DNA from: Chamaecrista fasciculata
Lineage: Eukaryota > Streptophyta > Magnoliopsida > Fabales > Fabaceae
Assembly (NCBI GenBank): GCA_003254925.1
Contig: QANZ01049841.1
Span: 40,578 to 104,577 of the forward strand
Length of the DNA: 64,000 nucleotides
Direction: 5' to 3'
Shown here: piece after piece, positions 45,135-56,749 of the stretch
How the letters are laid out: each line of letters begins with the position of its first letter
Numbering within the stretch: position 1 is the stretch's first letter
Program-made: the position numbers and the translations under genes
The notes under the pieces: generated by a model
The model's input: only the letters and a program-made list of their open reading frames with translations
Told to the model about the DNA's origin: nothing
The model's database searches: none

Positions 45135-48029
45135 CCCAATTTATCTCATTCTCATAATTCTCATTATTCTCCTTCATTCACCACCGTCGATTTAATCTCA
45201 GATCATTCCTTCTCTGTCACACAATCCACCCTCCTTCATCTCGTTAAAGACAAGAATCTAAACACCCTCCATACCCTTGGTGGGCCCCACGGAATAGCCT
45301 CTGCTCTCCAATCCGACGTGGACAATGGAATCAATAGCAGCAATGATGACCTCACGCGCCGACAAAGCGCGTTTGATTCCAACACATACCCGAAACCACC
45401 TTCTAGAAGCTTCTTCCATTTTGTAATGGAAGCATTCAAAGACCCCACAATTCTCATTCTTCTTCTTTGTGCTGCTCTCTCTCTTGGCTTTGGCATCAAA
45501 GAGAATGGTCTTAAAGAAGGTTGGTATGACGGTGGAAGCATCTTCGTTGCCGTTTTTCTCGTTATTGCTGTTTCGTCTGTTAGTAACTTCAAACAGAATA
45601 GACAGTTCGACAAGCTCTCAGAAACCAGCAACGACATTCAAGTTGATGTCGTACGATCAGGTCGACGACAGCAAGTGTCGATATACGACGTGGTGGTCGG
45701 CGATGTCGTTTGGTTAAAAATCGGAGACCAAGTTCCTGCTGATGGGATATTTATGGAAGGCCATTCTTTACAAGTGGATGAGTCTAGTATGACAGGGGAA
45801 AGCGATTATGTTGAAATTAATGTTGAAAAGAATCCTTTTTTGCTATCTGGGACCAAAATTGCTGATGGGTTTGGGAAAATGATTGTTACTTCTGTGGGTA
45901 CGAACACATTGTGGGGTCAAATGATGACTTCGATAAGCAGAGACAATGATGAACAAACCCCATTACAGGTACGTTTGAATAAGCTCACTTCAGCGATAGG
46001 GAAGGTTGGTTTGGCTGTGGCTTTTCTTGTTCTTGTTGTTTTGTTGATTCGTTACTTCACTGGGAACACAAAAGATGAGAATAAGAATAAGGGTGTTGTG
46101 AGTGCTATTGTGGGGATTGTTGCTGCTGCTGTTACTATTGTTGTGGTTGCGATTCCTGAAGGGCTTCCATTAGCTGTGACTTTGACTCTTGCTTATTCCA
46201 TGAAGAAGATGATGGCTGATATGGCTATGGTCAGGAAGCTCTCTGCTTGTGAGACTATGGGGTCTGCTACGACTATTTGTACAGATAAGACAGGGACACT
46301 CACGCTTAATCAGATGAAAGTGACCAAGTTTTGGCTTGGACAACAACCTATGGAATTGGAGGAGGGAGCTAAATCATCATCTGATGCTGTTCTTGGATTG
46401 ATTCGAGAAGGGGTTGCTCTTAACACCACTGGTAGTGTTTACAAGTCTATTTCTTCCACACATTCTGAGTATGAGTTCTCTGGTAGTCCAACAGAAAAGG
46501 CCATTCTTTCATGGGCTGTTCTTGATTTGGGAATGGACATGGAGGAATTGACACGAAGCTGCACGATCCTCCATGTGGAAGCCTTCAATTCAAAGAAGAA
46601 AAGAAGTGGGGTTTTGATGAGAAGGAAAAATATTGATGGTGCAGACAACAATAACAACAAAGTCCATTCACATTGGAAAGGAGCTGCTGAGATGGTGCTA
46701 AGAATGTGTTCAAGGTACTACGATGCTTCTGGCAATATTAGAGATCTTAATGATAGCAACAAGTTAGTGTTTGAGAATATTATTCAAGGAATGGCAGCCA
46801 GCAGCCTCAGATGCATTGCTTTTGCACATTCTGAAGAAGAAGATAAACATGAAGGAGATCAAAAGTTGAAAGAAGAAGGCCTCACACTCTTAGGAATCGT
46901 TGGTATTAAGGACCCATGCCGTCCCGGGGTGAAGAAAGCAGTCCAAGATTGCCAACAAGCAGGAGTGCACATCAAAATGATCACAGGAGACAATCTCTTC
47001 ACAGCGAAAGCCATAGCCACAGAATGTGGCATCCTAAGGCCTAATGAAGACACCGTCGGAGCAGTAATCGAAGGCGAGGAGTTTCGCAACATGTCACCAG
47101 AAGAAAGATTGGAGAAAGTGGAGAAAATCTGTGTGATGGCAAGATCATCTCCCTTTGACAAGCTCCTAATGGTTCAATGCCTCAAACAGAAAGGCCATGT
47201 GGTTGCTGTCACAGGAGATGGCACAAATGATGCACCGGCATTAAAGGAAGCTGATATAGGACTTTCCATGGGGATTCAAGGCACAGAAGTGGCCAAAGAG
47301 AGCTCAGACATAGTCATCTTGGATGATAATTTCGCGTCGGTAGCCACGGTTCTAAAGTGGGGAAGATGTGTCTATAACAACATCCAGAAGTTCATTCAGT
47401 TTCAACTCACAGTAAATGTTGCTGCTCTTGCAATTAACTTTGTGGCTGCAGTTTCTGCAGGAGAAGTGCCATTAACAGCAGTTCAATTATTATGGGTGAA
47501 CTTGATAATGGACACTTTGGGTGCTCTGGCTCTAGCAACAGAGAAGCCTACAATGGAGTTAATGGATAAGCCACCAGTGGGAAGAACTGAGCCTCTCATC
47601 ACTAACATCATGTGGAGGAATCTATTGGCCCAAGCTGTTTATCAGATTGTGATTCTTTTGACACTAGAGTTCAAGGGAGAAGCTATATTTGGGGTGAGTT
47701 CAGAAGTGAATGACACTTTGATTTTTAACACTTTTGTGCTTTGCCAAGTGTTCAATGAGTTCAATGCAAGGAAGCTGGAGAAGAAGAATGTGTTCAAAGG
47801 GATTCATAGGAACAAGCTGTTTTTGGGAATCATTGGGATAACCATAGTACTTCAAGTGGTGATGGTGGAGTTTCTAAAGAAATTTGCAGATACTGAGAGG
47901 TTGAATTGGTGGCAGTGGGTTGCTTGCATTGTGATTGCAGCTATTACTTGGCCTATTGGTTGGACTGTCAAGTTTATTCCTGTTCCACAGAAGCCATTGC
48001 TCAGTTTTCTGAACATGAAGAAGCATTGA
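45135..48029 (+). CDS. Autoinhibited plasma-membrane-type Ca2+-ATPase (ACA12/ACA13-like), 5' end in gap
   Basis: P-type IIB ATPase that exports Ca2+ from the cytosol, usually at the plasma membrane, to end Ca2+ signals. 964 codons are visible without an intron, as in Arabidopsis ACA12/ACA13. Motifs: actuator TGES (45792-45803), M4 Ca2+-site PEGLP (46155-46169), phosphorylated Asp in DKTGT (46284-46298), nucleotide-binding KGA (46677-46685), hinge TGD (46983-46991) and TGDGTNDAP (47211-47237). Membrane segments include DPTILILLLCAALSLGFG (M1), GGSIFVAVFLVIAV (M2), VGLAVAFLVLVVLL (M3) and six C-terminal helices. Family members are about 1,010-1,040 residues, so roughly 60-80 residues, including the CaM-binding autoinhibitory region, should lie in the gap. 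No frameshift or stop is seen, so the gene looks intact. Do not use the ATG at 44556: it is upstream of the gap and joined only through Ns. Confidence 0.95.
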   Translation, partial: PNLSHSHNSHYSPSFTTVDLISDHSFSVTQSTLLHLVKDKNLNTLHTLGGPHGIASALQSDVDNGINSSNDDLTRRQSAFDSNTYPKPPSRSFFHFVMEAFKDPTILILLLCAALSLGFGIKENGLKEGWYDGGSIFVAVFLVIAVSSVSNFKQNRQFDKLSETSNDIQVDVVRSGRRQQVSIYDVVVGDVVWLKIGDQVPADGIFMEGHSLQVDESSMTGESDYVEINVEKNPFLLSGTKIADGFGKMIVTSVGTNTLWGQMMTSISRDNDEQTPLQVRLNKLTSAIGKVGLAVAFLVLVVLLIRYFTGNTKDENKNKGVVSAIVGIVAAAVTIVVVAIPEGLPLAVTLTLAYSMKKMMADMAMVRKLSACETMGSATTICTDKTGTLTLNQMKVTKFWLGQQPMELEEGAKSSSDAVLGLIREGVALNTTGSVYKSISSTHSEYEFSGSPTEKAILSWAVLDLGMDMEELTRSCTILHVEAFNSKKKRSGVLMRRKNIDGADNNNNKVHSHWKGAAEMVLRMCSRYYDASGNIRDLNDSNKLVFENIIQGMAASSLRCIAFAHSEEEDKHEGDQKLKEEGLTLLGIVGIKDPCRPGVKKAVQDCQQAGVHIKMITGDNLFTAKAIATECGILRPNEDTVGAVIEGEEFRNMSPEERLEKVEKICVMARSSPFDKLLMVQCLKQKGHVVAVTGDGTNDAPALKEADIGLSMGIQGTEVAKESSDIVILDDNFASVATVLKWGRCVYNNIQKFIQFQLTVNVAALAINFVAAVSAGEVPLTAVQLLWVNLIMDTLGALALATEKPTMELMDKPPVGRTEPLITNIMWRNLLAQAVYQIVILLTLEFKGEAIFGVSSEVNDTLIFNTFVLCQVFNEFNARKLEKKNVFKGIHRNKLFLGIIGITIVLQVVMVEFLKKFADTERLNWWQWVACIVIAAITWPIGWTVKFIPVPQKPLLSFLNMKKH

Positions 48030-48300
48030 GGCTTGCTTTGTTTGTAGATAACACATTGATGGGAACATGTGATCAATATTCTTTTATTCTCATGTATTTC
48101 TTTATTTTATTAATTTTTTAATCATAGATGATATTTTAAATATTGTAAATTGTAATTGAGGGTTATCCTCAGTATAATACTGCATTGTAAAGTAAATTCT
48201 ATTCAATGAATTCTTTCTTTTTTGTTTCATTTGTTTTATTCTATTGCAGTTTAACAAATAGAAAATCACTGCACGAAAATTTCACATAACACTATAGTCC
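48030..48300 (+). other. 3' UTR of the Ca2+-ATPase
   Basis: The stop codon is at 48027-48029. The following AT-rich 270 bp are conserved in the truncated copy at 28485-28742, which marks them as part of the ancestral gene unit. A precise poly(A) site is not assigned. Confidence 0.6.
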
Positions 48301-49392
48301 TGAGTAAATTAGTTTGCTCAGATGAACAATATATTCAGGTCATTGTTTATTAGAAGTTGCTTCTGTATCAATAAAATTTGAAGACTTGGGCTAGGGATAT
48401 GATTCATAATTTTTATGCAGCAAAACTCTAGGGATATGATTCATTGCTTCTGGTTGTCTCTGAAGTTCAGGTATTTGACTGTGACTGAGAGACTGACCAA
48501 ATGAGAAAGAGAAGTACAAGGTTGTGAAAGATGCATAATTGTGCAAAGTTCATATATTAACTAGGAAATTCTGATAAAACTGGTAGCCTGTCAAGAATGA
48601 AATTTTGTGACTACATATATGATCATTTGGTCATTGGTTATCCAGTGCCTGTTACTTAATTACCATACAACTATACAAGTAGTTGTATAGTAATATCATT
48701 TCAGAAACAATTAGATTTTCTGTAATTTTGGAGCTAAATAATAATGTAGTATATATACTGTTAAAGTGATTCTTCAATAATATTATAATGAAGATGTCTA
48801 CCATTGATTTGACTGTGGAACACTTAAAAAGACTGACACTCTACTAGCAGGGATGAGAGGATGAGACCACTTGTTGATAAGTCTCAAATTTATGAGACTT
48901 AAGTATTTATTTGTTAAATAAAGAGATAAATATTGATCTTGACTTTTAGTAATTCTCTTAATTGTATTTGAAAGAAAAGAAGATAGGTCAAATGGTAAAA
49001 TTGTCTTAAATGTATACCTTTAAGTTTATTTTGGTCTTAAATATTTTTATTTAGTTTTATTTTGGTCTCAAACTGTTGAATGTAGTCATATTTCTTTCAT
49101 TCCAAATTTAAATGTGACAAGTTTATTGCTATGTGTTTCTTTCGACGAGTACTTTCTTTATCTAGTTCTTTAGTAAACAAGGTATACTAGTTTAATTTTT
49201 ATTTTATTTTATTAATCCTTATTTCACAATCCAAACATTGTCTATTATAATGGTCTCGAACATAAGTATACTAGTCACTGGATTAGGATTTGCTTACAAC
49301 CTCACATAATGGTCTAATAGCAATTATCAATAATAGGTAATACATATTCTAACTAATGAATAAAAACAATGATCATGATTATATATAAAGAA
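48301..49392. other. Intergenic, no gene seen
   Basis: AT-rich. Around 48980-49170, 'ttggtcttaaa' and 'ggtctcaaac' phrases are the left side of a worn element whose complement may be at about 53030-53400. Confidence 0.5.
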
Positions 49393-49610
49393 GGGTAAAT
49401 TACACTTTGGTACCCTGTAGTTTGATCATATTCCACTTTGATATCATGTGGTTTAAAAAGTGACATTCTAGTACTGGTATTCTCTGTTGACACTTTGGTA
49501 CCCTAAGCTTTAATTTAGTTAGAAAGTTAACAGAACCTGAAACTTATGGAGCCATTTCGTAATTTTAACTAACTTTGAGAGGATAAAAGACAATTTTAAT
49601 GCAGGAAAAG
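49393..49610. mobile_element. MULE end, 'ggtaccctgtgg' subfamily, single arm
   Basis: GGGTAAATTACACTTTGG begins one arm with the usual phrases, but no right arm follows. A possible right end at 56323 (CCAAAGTGTAATTCACC) has a different flank, so the two do not define one insertion. Confidence 0.6.
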
Positions 49611-49789
49611 CAAGCTGAAATTACTGAAACACCAAAAAAATATTTAAATCTCTTAAAAACTGGTTTTGGTGAATTGTACATGTGATGTATGATATGTGTT
49701 TACCGCTTTCAATCATATGTTTGGTTTTACGAAAATCCATCGAAAAGTTATATTTAAAAACTCAATCTAAGGAAAAGGTGTTATTTCCC

Positions 49790-50490
49790 CAATAAGAGGT
49801 TCCTCCAAACTCCAAGATCAAGAGCACCACCAGTTGATAAGCCACCACCAGCAAGCGTTTCATAAGATTGGCATTACTCATCATAGTAACTGCAGCTTCA
49901 ACTTCTACAGTAGGTGGCTCCTCATCCATTTTCTCAGTACCAATCAGAATAGCTAGACCACCTAGCTATCAGGTAAATAATCACATTCATCCACAATATA
50001 TTATTAGTTGCTGTCAGTGGAAGCTCACCTTGTATAACCGCCGCTGCAACGTCGATTCCGAGAGCCAAAACATTCGCCGTGAGTTGCAGTGTACTTGTGC
50101 GCCCTTCTTTCCATTCTCAAGGCTGCCACCACAGAGCAAAAGTCACCTTCCAACATCACAACACCACCACCAGCTCCAATATTATTATTATTTTCAGGTA
50201 ACTCTTGGGCCACTATTTCATCAGAATTATTAATCACCACAAGCACGCCTTGGTTTCGTTTTAAGGCTTGAACCAATAGATTCTTATCTATGTACGTAAT
50301 ACAAAATCTATGCAATTAATTACCAGAGATTAGAGCGAAGAGAGCAAAGAGGATGCTGGCTCCATCTTCCAATCCTTGTCTACGCGCAACAACATCATCA
50401 TCGTCTCGATTATTATTGCCAAAGGCAAAAGAGAAAGCTGCAGAAGCCAAAAGGACGAGGCCGGATAAGATCTGATATAGTATTATGCTG
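49790..50490 (-). pseudogene. Diverged ACA-like Ca2+-ATPase relic
   Basis: Read on the minus strand, ILSGLVLLASAAFSFAFG followed by GLEDGASILFALFALI (about 50470-50330) matches M1-M2 of the Ca2+-ATPase. After a weak middle, LTANVLALGIDVAAAVIQGE and LPLTATNNILWMNVI (about 50095-49990) match M5-M6. LGGLAILIGTEKMDEEPP and MKRLLVVAYQLVVLLILEFG (about 49965-49800) match the following region. The central catalytic part (DKTGT to TGDGTNDAP) is missing, frames shift at least twice, and identity is low. It is an old, internally deleted paralogue facing the intact gene. Confidence 0.75.
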
Positions 50491-51304
50491 AATATTGCTG
50501 GCTGTCACAGATTGATTAACTATGGTCTAACTTCTAAGTATTTTAATGATTAAATTGAAATGCTTTTTGAAATGATAATGCCTAACACTAACATCATGGA
50601 ACTAAAAAACCTGAACAGCTCCTAATGGCATCAAAACTGGTTTGGAACATGCAAGACAATTTCCTGGAAGCCCAAATTAAACATGCCACCTAAGGTTCAT
50701 TTCCATCCGTTGTGTCTTCTATATTTCTTTCTAATTATAAGACATGAAATTTTTTAAAATAAAATTCTACTTTAATTAATAAAAATATATTATCTTAAAA
50801 TATTGAATGTTTATTATATTAATAAAAATAGTAAAATGTGGATAACATAATAGAATATATAATTAGTGTGTAAATAAAAGTTAAATTATCATTTTTATAT
50901 TGAAATACTGAAAAAAATTAAAAGAAAAGCATTAAGTATAATAATTTATATATAATGAAAAATAATTTAGTTGAAAAATGATCAGAATCAGAGACATTAT
51001 TGTAAGTGTAGATGTGTAATAAATAAAAAAGTGATAAAAAAATGATTAAATTGCTCTTAAACAAGATTCGAATTGAATGTGTATTTGATTGATTATCGAT
51101 AATTATAGGTCTTCTAAGTAAAGGTTTATCGGTAATTGGATATTAGGTAAAGTGATTTTTGAGATAAGTGTGATTTTTTTTCAATAAGGAGAGAAAAAGA
51201 ATTTGTTTCATGACTTTTAAGCTGAATTTTTCATAATTTGAGTTTATTCAAATTGGCCATAAATTAATGATCAAAAAGTCATTTTGGTTTTATGTTTCAA
51301 AATA
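50491..51304. other. Intergenic, AT-rich
   Basis: No supported gene or delimited repeat. It is strongly A+T-rich with only short frames. Confidence 0.6.
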
Positions 51305-51316
51305 TTTAAATTGATC

Positions 51317-51498
51317 ACACCTTGCTTCCCTTGGTTTTAAGCTTCATGAAGAGATTTGCTGGTGGGATTTACCTCCCACTTCCTGTACTTCAATCCTCTT
51401 TGATGATTTGTGTGGGACTTACGTGCCCCGTGGTTTTTAGTCTGGTTGTTTTTTCTTTTCTCTGGGCCTAGCCCATTTTTCTGTACCAAAAACAAATG
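51317..51498 (+). mobile_element. Short retroposon, 182 bp, 12-bp target duplication
   Basis: TTTAAATTGATC flanks exactly at 51305-51316 and 51499-51510. The insert ends with GTACCAAAAACAAATG, an A-rich tail. There are no pol III boxes, and the GGGCCTAGCCCATTTT text before the tail resembles an L1 3' end, so it may be a 5'-truncated LINE copy rather than a SINE. Confidence 0.65.
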
Positions 51499-51602
51499 TT
51501 TAAATTGATCTTAAATGTTAACAAAATATTTTATATTTTTATTTCAAAAACTTGAATATGGTCATATATTTCTCGTTTTAAATTTGAATATATAAACTTT
51601 TG

Positions 51603-53002
51603 ATAGATTCCTGCCTTGATAATGGCCCTATTAGAAAACTTTTGTATGGCCCTCTCCTTTCAAATAAAAGTAAATGTAAGCCCTCTTTTTTACTTGATCA
51701 TCAAGGCAACATTGATACCTCTCTCATTTCCCTTGATCTTCCTTCTAATATCAGTAATCTCATTCTTAGTATCCCCCTTGACCTCTCCCATACGCTCGCG
51801 GATTCTATTTCTTGGTCCTTGACAGGGAATGGCTTATTATCTTCAATCACAGCCAGTCAAAACTTCTTTAAAAATCAACCCACTGTGAACCTAAACTGGA
51901 TTTGAAAAACTAAACTCCCCCCTTGTGTGTCTCTCTCTTCACTTGGAGATTACTTAATAATGCCATCCCCACTAATCTAAATTTTTTTAATAAAAATTTT
52001 TCTCCCAGTCCTCTTTGCGGCCGTTGCCAGAATGTCATTGAAGATATCGATCACCTCTACAAGTTTTGTCCTAAAACAACTCTGATTTGGCATCTCCTCC
52101 ATTCCTTTGATTCCAATCACCATCTGGACTTCCCTGCTTAGCTAAAATTCCATTGTAAACATAAAAAAATAGTTTAAACATAACGTTTACTGGGGTTCCT
52201 TTTCTTTAAATGGTTCTCAGAAATATCTAGATATCCAGAGATGATTTCATTTTTAACAAAAAAAAACCTTTCAACCCTATCGTAATTATTAATAGCACCC
52301 TAAGTCTATAGAGCACACCTATATCTCGTCCAGCTCCTTACCTTCCATTGCCCCAAGTACCACACTCTCTCTTAGTTGGTCTAAACCCTCTAAACCTTTC
52401 TATAAGCTAAACTGTGATGGACCTTTCTATAAGCTAAACTGTGATGGACCTTTCTATAAGCTGAAACTGTGATGGATTAGCAAAGGACAAACATCTTGGT
52501 GCAGGTGGTCTTATTTGGTAATTGGATTTCAGGTTTTTCTAGCTTCCTAGGATCATGTTGCATCCTCAAAACTGAACTTTGGAGTATTCAAAACGGCCTA
52601 CAACTTACAAGGGACCTCAACATTATCTCACACATCATTATTGAAACCGATTCAAAAATTGTTTTTGATTTAATTCTGGATACTAATCTCCCTACTCACC
52701 ACCGTCTTTTCTCTCTCATAAACAATTGCATATGCTTCCTTCTCAAGTTTGAAGAAGCAAGGATTCAACACATCATTTTTAGATAAGCTAATCACCCAGC
52801 TGATCTTCTCGCCAATTGGGGACGTGACTTATCATCTCGCCACACTATCTTTAATCTGATGCCTCCTTTTATTTCTTTATCTTGTTTTTATGATTTTATG
52901 TCTTTGAACTATCATAGGAGTAGTAAAAGTTCTATAACATAACTGCTACCTTCAAACTTGTATTTTCTTATGTTCTTAATGCATTTCATCTTTATCAAAA
53001 AA
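51603..53002 (+). pseudogene. L1 LINE 3' part: zinc-binding RT tail and RNase H
   Basis: 5'-truncated. 51603-51905 encodes the region after the RT core (DNGPIRKLLYGPLL). 51905-52141 encodes the zf-RVT domain (FTWRLLNNAIPTNLN and CGRCQNVIEDIDHLYKFCP). After a stop-rich stretch, 52496-52840 encodes the RNase H-like domain of plant L1 (LKTELWSIQNGLQL, IIIETDSK, ANHPADLLANWG). It ends in an A-rich tail at about 53000. Flanks 'taaatttgaatat' and 'taagtttgaatgt' may be a worn target duplication. Confidence 0.8.
52390..52472 (+). repeat. 27-bp tandem triplication inside the LINE
   Basis: Three near-identical units beginning CCTTTCTATAAGCTAAACTG, the third with one extra base (AAGCTGAAACTG). They lie between the zinc-binding and RNase H parts and are a later replication-slippage event. 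Confidence 0.85.
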
Positions 53003-53900
53003 TAAGTTTGAATGTGAGGAGTTCAGAGCTACATATTGTTTTCAAAGAGTATTTTCTCTATCCAGTTGGGGCTGTTAACAAATTAGGTCAAATTAGTCCA
53101 GGAAGTAGACTACTCGTTTCACAATCAAATAAGTAAAATTTCTCATTTTCTCTCGTTTCAATTTTGAATGCGATGTATTTAGAGTTACGAATTACTTTTA
53201 ATAAGTTCATTGAATTCAAAATAAGAGAGGAGAAAAATATGACTAAATTCAATAATTTAAAACTAAAAATATTTTACTAATATTTAAGATTAATTCAAAT
53301 ATTTTGAAGCATAAATAACTAAAATAAAAATAAAAATATATATATATTTAAGATCAAAATAACTCTTTTATCTAAATTACTAGTTTACTCGAAAATAAAA
53401 TGATGACAATGGCAATTTAGCAAGCATGGGAGATTGGCATGCGATAGATGTACATGAAGTGAATGTCAATGATATAAAATACGTGTACCACACGCCCTTG
53501 ACACGTAAAAGCATACGTGTACCACACGCCCGGCCTTGACGCGTAAAATGCTTTTACGCGGGAAATTTCGGTTAAATATGAAAACAAGAGAAAAGAAACG
53601 ACCACATTAATGTGGACGTCTAGGCTTTTTTTTTTTTTTTTTTTTTTTNTTTCAATACCCTCATTTATTACACTTATAACTTTTTTTCTCCATTCATCAT
53701 TTCTTACTATTTTTTTTTCTTACTCAAACCCTTCCCTCTCTCTTAAACAAACACATAAGTCCGAGCATACCGTTAACTATGCTATAAGATGAGCCATATG
53801 CAAACCGAACTGCTCATTGTTAATCTGTCGCATTCGAGTGTACGGAATCTGGTTTTCTTTGTTTCGAACACACACACGCATATATATATATATATATATA
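53003..53900. other. Intergenic: worn repeat, tandem pair, poly(T), TA run
   Basis: 53030-53400 carries fragments complementary to 48980-49170. 53480-53550 has two copies of ACGTGTACCACACGCCC. 53625-53652 is a T homopolymer with an n at 53649. 53880-53900 is a TA microsatellite. No gene recognised. Confidence 0.55.
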
Positions 53901-56125
53901 TGTTGGGAAATCATAGAGTCAGCGCAGCGGAAAAACACAGTAAATTAAAATTTTTGCTTCTCTATGATTCCCTTCCAGGATCCACTACCTATATTTATAT
54001 CAGTAAAGATAGATGTATACCTCAATTTTCAATCGGCTCGTTTGAATTTGCGAATTGAGAAGTCCACTCTTAGTGTGCTTCCTCTGCCGGTGATCCACAC
54101 GAGTAGTTTGGCAAATGCCCAGGTGCTAGCCTCCTTCACTTCTTCCCAAGTGAACACGGGAACAATATCTATGAATCTTGAACAATCAAGAACTATTCTT
54201 GAATTCAAGATGAGTGGCGCAAGATTCACACACAAGAACCCTAAAGATTAAAGGTGTAGGTCAAACTTTTCTCTCTCCTTGAGAAAAATCGACATTTTTT
54301 TCAAGAATTAGGGTTTGGCGATTTTTCTCTTTCTCTAAGAGAAGTTGGCGAAATTTTTCTCTCAAAATAAAGCCCTTAGGTCGACTTGTCTATTTTGTGT
54401 GCTTATATATTTTCTCATTTCTAGAATTAGGGTTTCACTAATCCAATTAGTGAATCCCTAAAATCTTGGATATATTAATTCAATAATTAATATTATTTAG
54501 GATTCCCTAAATCTTGATTTATAATATTACACTAATATTATAATTCAAAAACCTAGGGGCCATTCGAATTCTTGGCCTATAAGATCAAATCTTCAAACCA
54601 AATCTTGATTGCTCAAATCCCATTGGTTGGAATGAGTCATGAGGATTTAAATTTATAATTAAAATATTACCTTAATAATTTAATTAAAATTTTCGACTTG
54701 CATTATTTAAAATCAAAATGCAAGATCAAATCTTGCATCCCAAGTTTAAATCCATGCGCCATCCTCATCATATATTTAGGGAATTTAATAAATCAAAAAC
54801 ATTCCAAACTCTTAGGAAGTCGTAACCAACTTATTATCTTCCAACTTTATTGAATTAAAATATTACCCTAATATCTTTAATTCAAACCATGAATCTCTTG
54901 AAATCAAAATCAAATTTTGAATTCAAATTCAAATCTTGATATCTTAATTTAATTAACAAAACATTTTCATTAATTAAAATAAGATGTATGAGAGGCGCCA
55001 CCCTCAACCTTGTTATCCCCAATATTAGTGAATTTAATAAATCAATAATTCTCTAACTTTTAGGAAACTTATTTAATTTATCATTCCCTAATATTTTAAA
55101 CAAGAATTTAATTGTAAACCATTTAACAATTAATATTTTAAATTTTTCCAACAAATTTAAATATCACAAACATAGATATTTATTCAAGACAAGATTTAAT
55201 GTCCTAAGACATTCAACTATGTCTTAAATTGTGTCACCAAAGTGACTCACGAATTAACCCTAATTTGTGTCCCAAAACAGCATCTTGATCCTGCTCATGT
55301 GTGACCCAACAGGCCTCACATGAAGTTGGCAGCAAGCCATCTTATGACTCACAAGTCGAGAGCGGACTCTAGCAAGCCATCACAACTACCCAAAACACGT
55401 GAGTTATCGCTTTAACGTTAACGACTTAACTTAAGTACCACCTTGTCATAATCCCTATTGTCACACGATATTTTGGTCCTGGATTAGGCACAGGAATGTC
55501 ATCCATAATCCAAACCACAACTTTCTCGATTCCCTGAGTTAGTCCCATTTCCTAGCGTGGCCACGCATTTCTTGGACAGACTCATCGAGGGCGCCAGTTA
55601 AATATCTCTCATCTTAATGAGGGACAAAATCCCATCTTGGTCAACCACATTCCTCAGCACGGCAATCAACCAAACCCGTACCTAGTCCTTATGGCTACCC
55701 TGCTACGGGCAACGTTAGACTAGGCCAAAGTTCGACAACTACAATGCCGGAATAGTCAAGACCTCAGGTCTAAGGCTATCGTGACAGGTGTACAGGAGAG
55801 GCTAGCTTATGACTAAACCCATGCAGGACTCTTCGGGTCAGTCCAGCAACTTGTAACCCCTTACTCATTGCACCATGACTCTCGTAAAGCATCTAGTGCA
55901 TGTATCTCCATACACCGAGGTCATGTTGGTTTTGGTTCATTCTCGCTCCCACGAGGACAATCGACTAGGGACGGATTTAGATTAATTATCACATAATTAA
56001 TCAAGGACGCTATCATAGTAAACATGCTAATAATATGATAACAACATGATTTATCTTCCATAAATCAATCAAAATGTTCAAAACATTTACATAAAATGAT
56101 TGGCCCTAGGGCACAATCTCCAACA
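53901..56125 (+). mobile_element. Solo-LTR-like element C, 2.2 kb
   Basis: Starts TGTTGGGAAATCATAGAG and ends GGGCACAATCTCCAACA, a TG...CA structure with complementary 6-bp ends. Flanking ATATA on both sides fits a 5-bp duplication, but the site is a TA run, so this is not diagnostic. There is no gag or pol frame. The four other LTR-C pieces in the window match its head or tail, so it serves as their reference. Superfamily (Copia or Gypsy) cannot be set without the interior. Confidence 0.75.
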
Positions 56126-56749
56126 ATATATATATTTATAATTATAATAGAAAATGAACATTTTAGTGTTTTCACTGTGAACGTGATGGTCACGTGCGAC
56201 TTCGTCATAAAAAATTTAATAGAATAATAAATTTGGGTACGAAATTGTTAACGGTGCAAAGAACATGGCACCATTGTGAAACCGGTCAACGAACTGGACA
56301 CCAAAGTGTAATTCACCTTAAATTTAAATGTTAATCTCTCCTCTAGTATATATATGGGTAATATTTTTGGTACGGTAACAACTTAAACACAAAATTGAAA
56401 AATAGTAATGAGAAAAATATATAACTCAGACACAAAAAATATACATTTTGATCCCTCTTTCAGTATATAAATGGGTAACATTTTTTGTGGTATAAAATTT
56501 AAAAGTAAAATTTAAAAACAATAATGAGAAAAAAATATAGGCAAAAGTACTATTGGTACCCCCAAAGTATGAAGTCAGTTTCAGTTATACACCGAAAGTT
56601 TTTTTAAATCAATTATACCTCTAATCCTTTTTTTAATCAATTGTACCCTCAGTCTTTTTTTTCTCTTGTGTTAATTGTAACCTCAAATTGGAGTGTATTT
56701 GAGGATACAATTGACTCAAATGTGAAACATTGAAAGTATAATTGACTAA
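56126..56749. other. Intergenic with MULE ends
   Basis: 56220-56323 ends with CCAAAGTGTAATTCACC, a right MULE terminus without its left partner. 56525-56750 has 'ggtacccccaaagtatgaa' phrases and an inverted 'caattgac' half, another worn MULE. No gene. Confidence 0.5.

Noticed and set aside
44479..45195. Long ORFs in several frames across the Ns, and the ATG at 44556 as start of the Ca2+-ATPase
   Set aside because: They are open only because n codons are read as X. The DNA before the gap is MITE-like and CGG-rich, with no ACA N-terminal similarity.
49393..56323. One 6.9-kb MULE bounded by the two MULE ends
   Set aside because: The flanks differ (no shared 9 bp) and the interior is a mix of unrelated elements. 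They are separate remnants.
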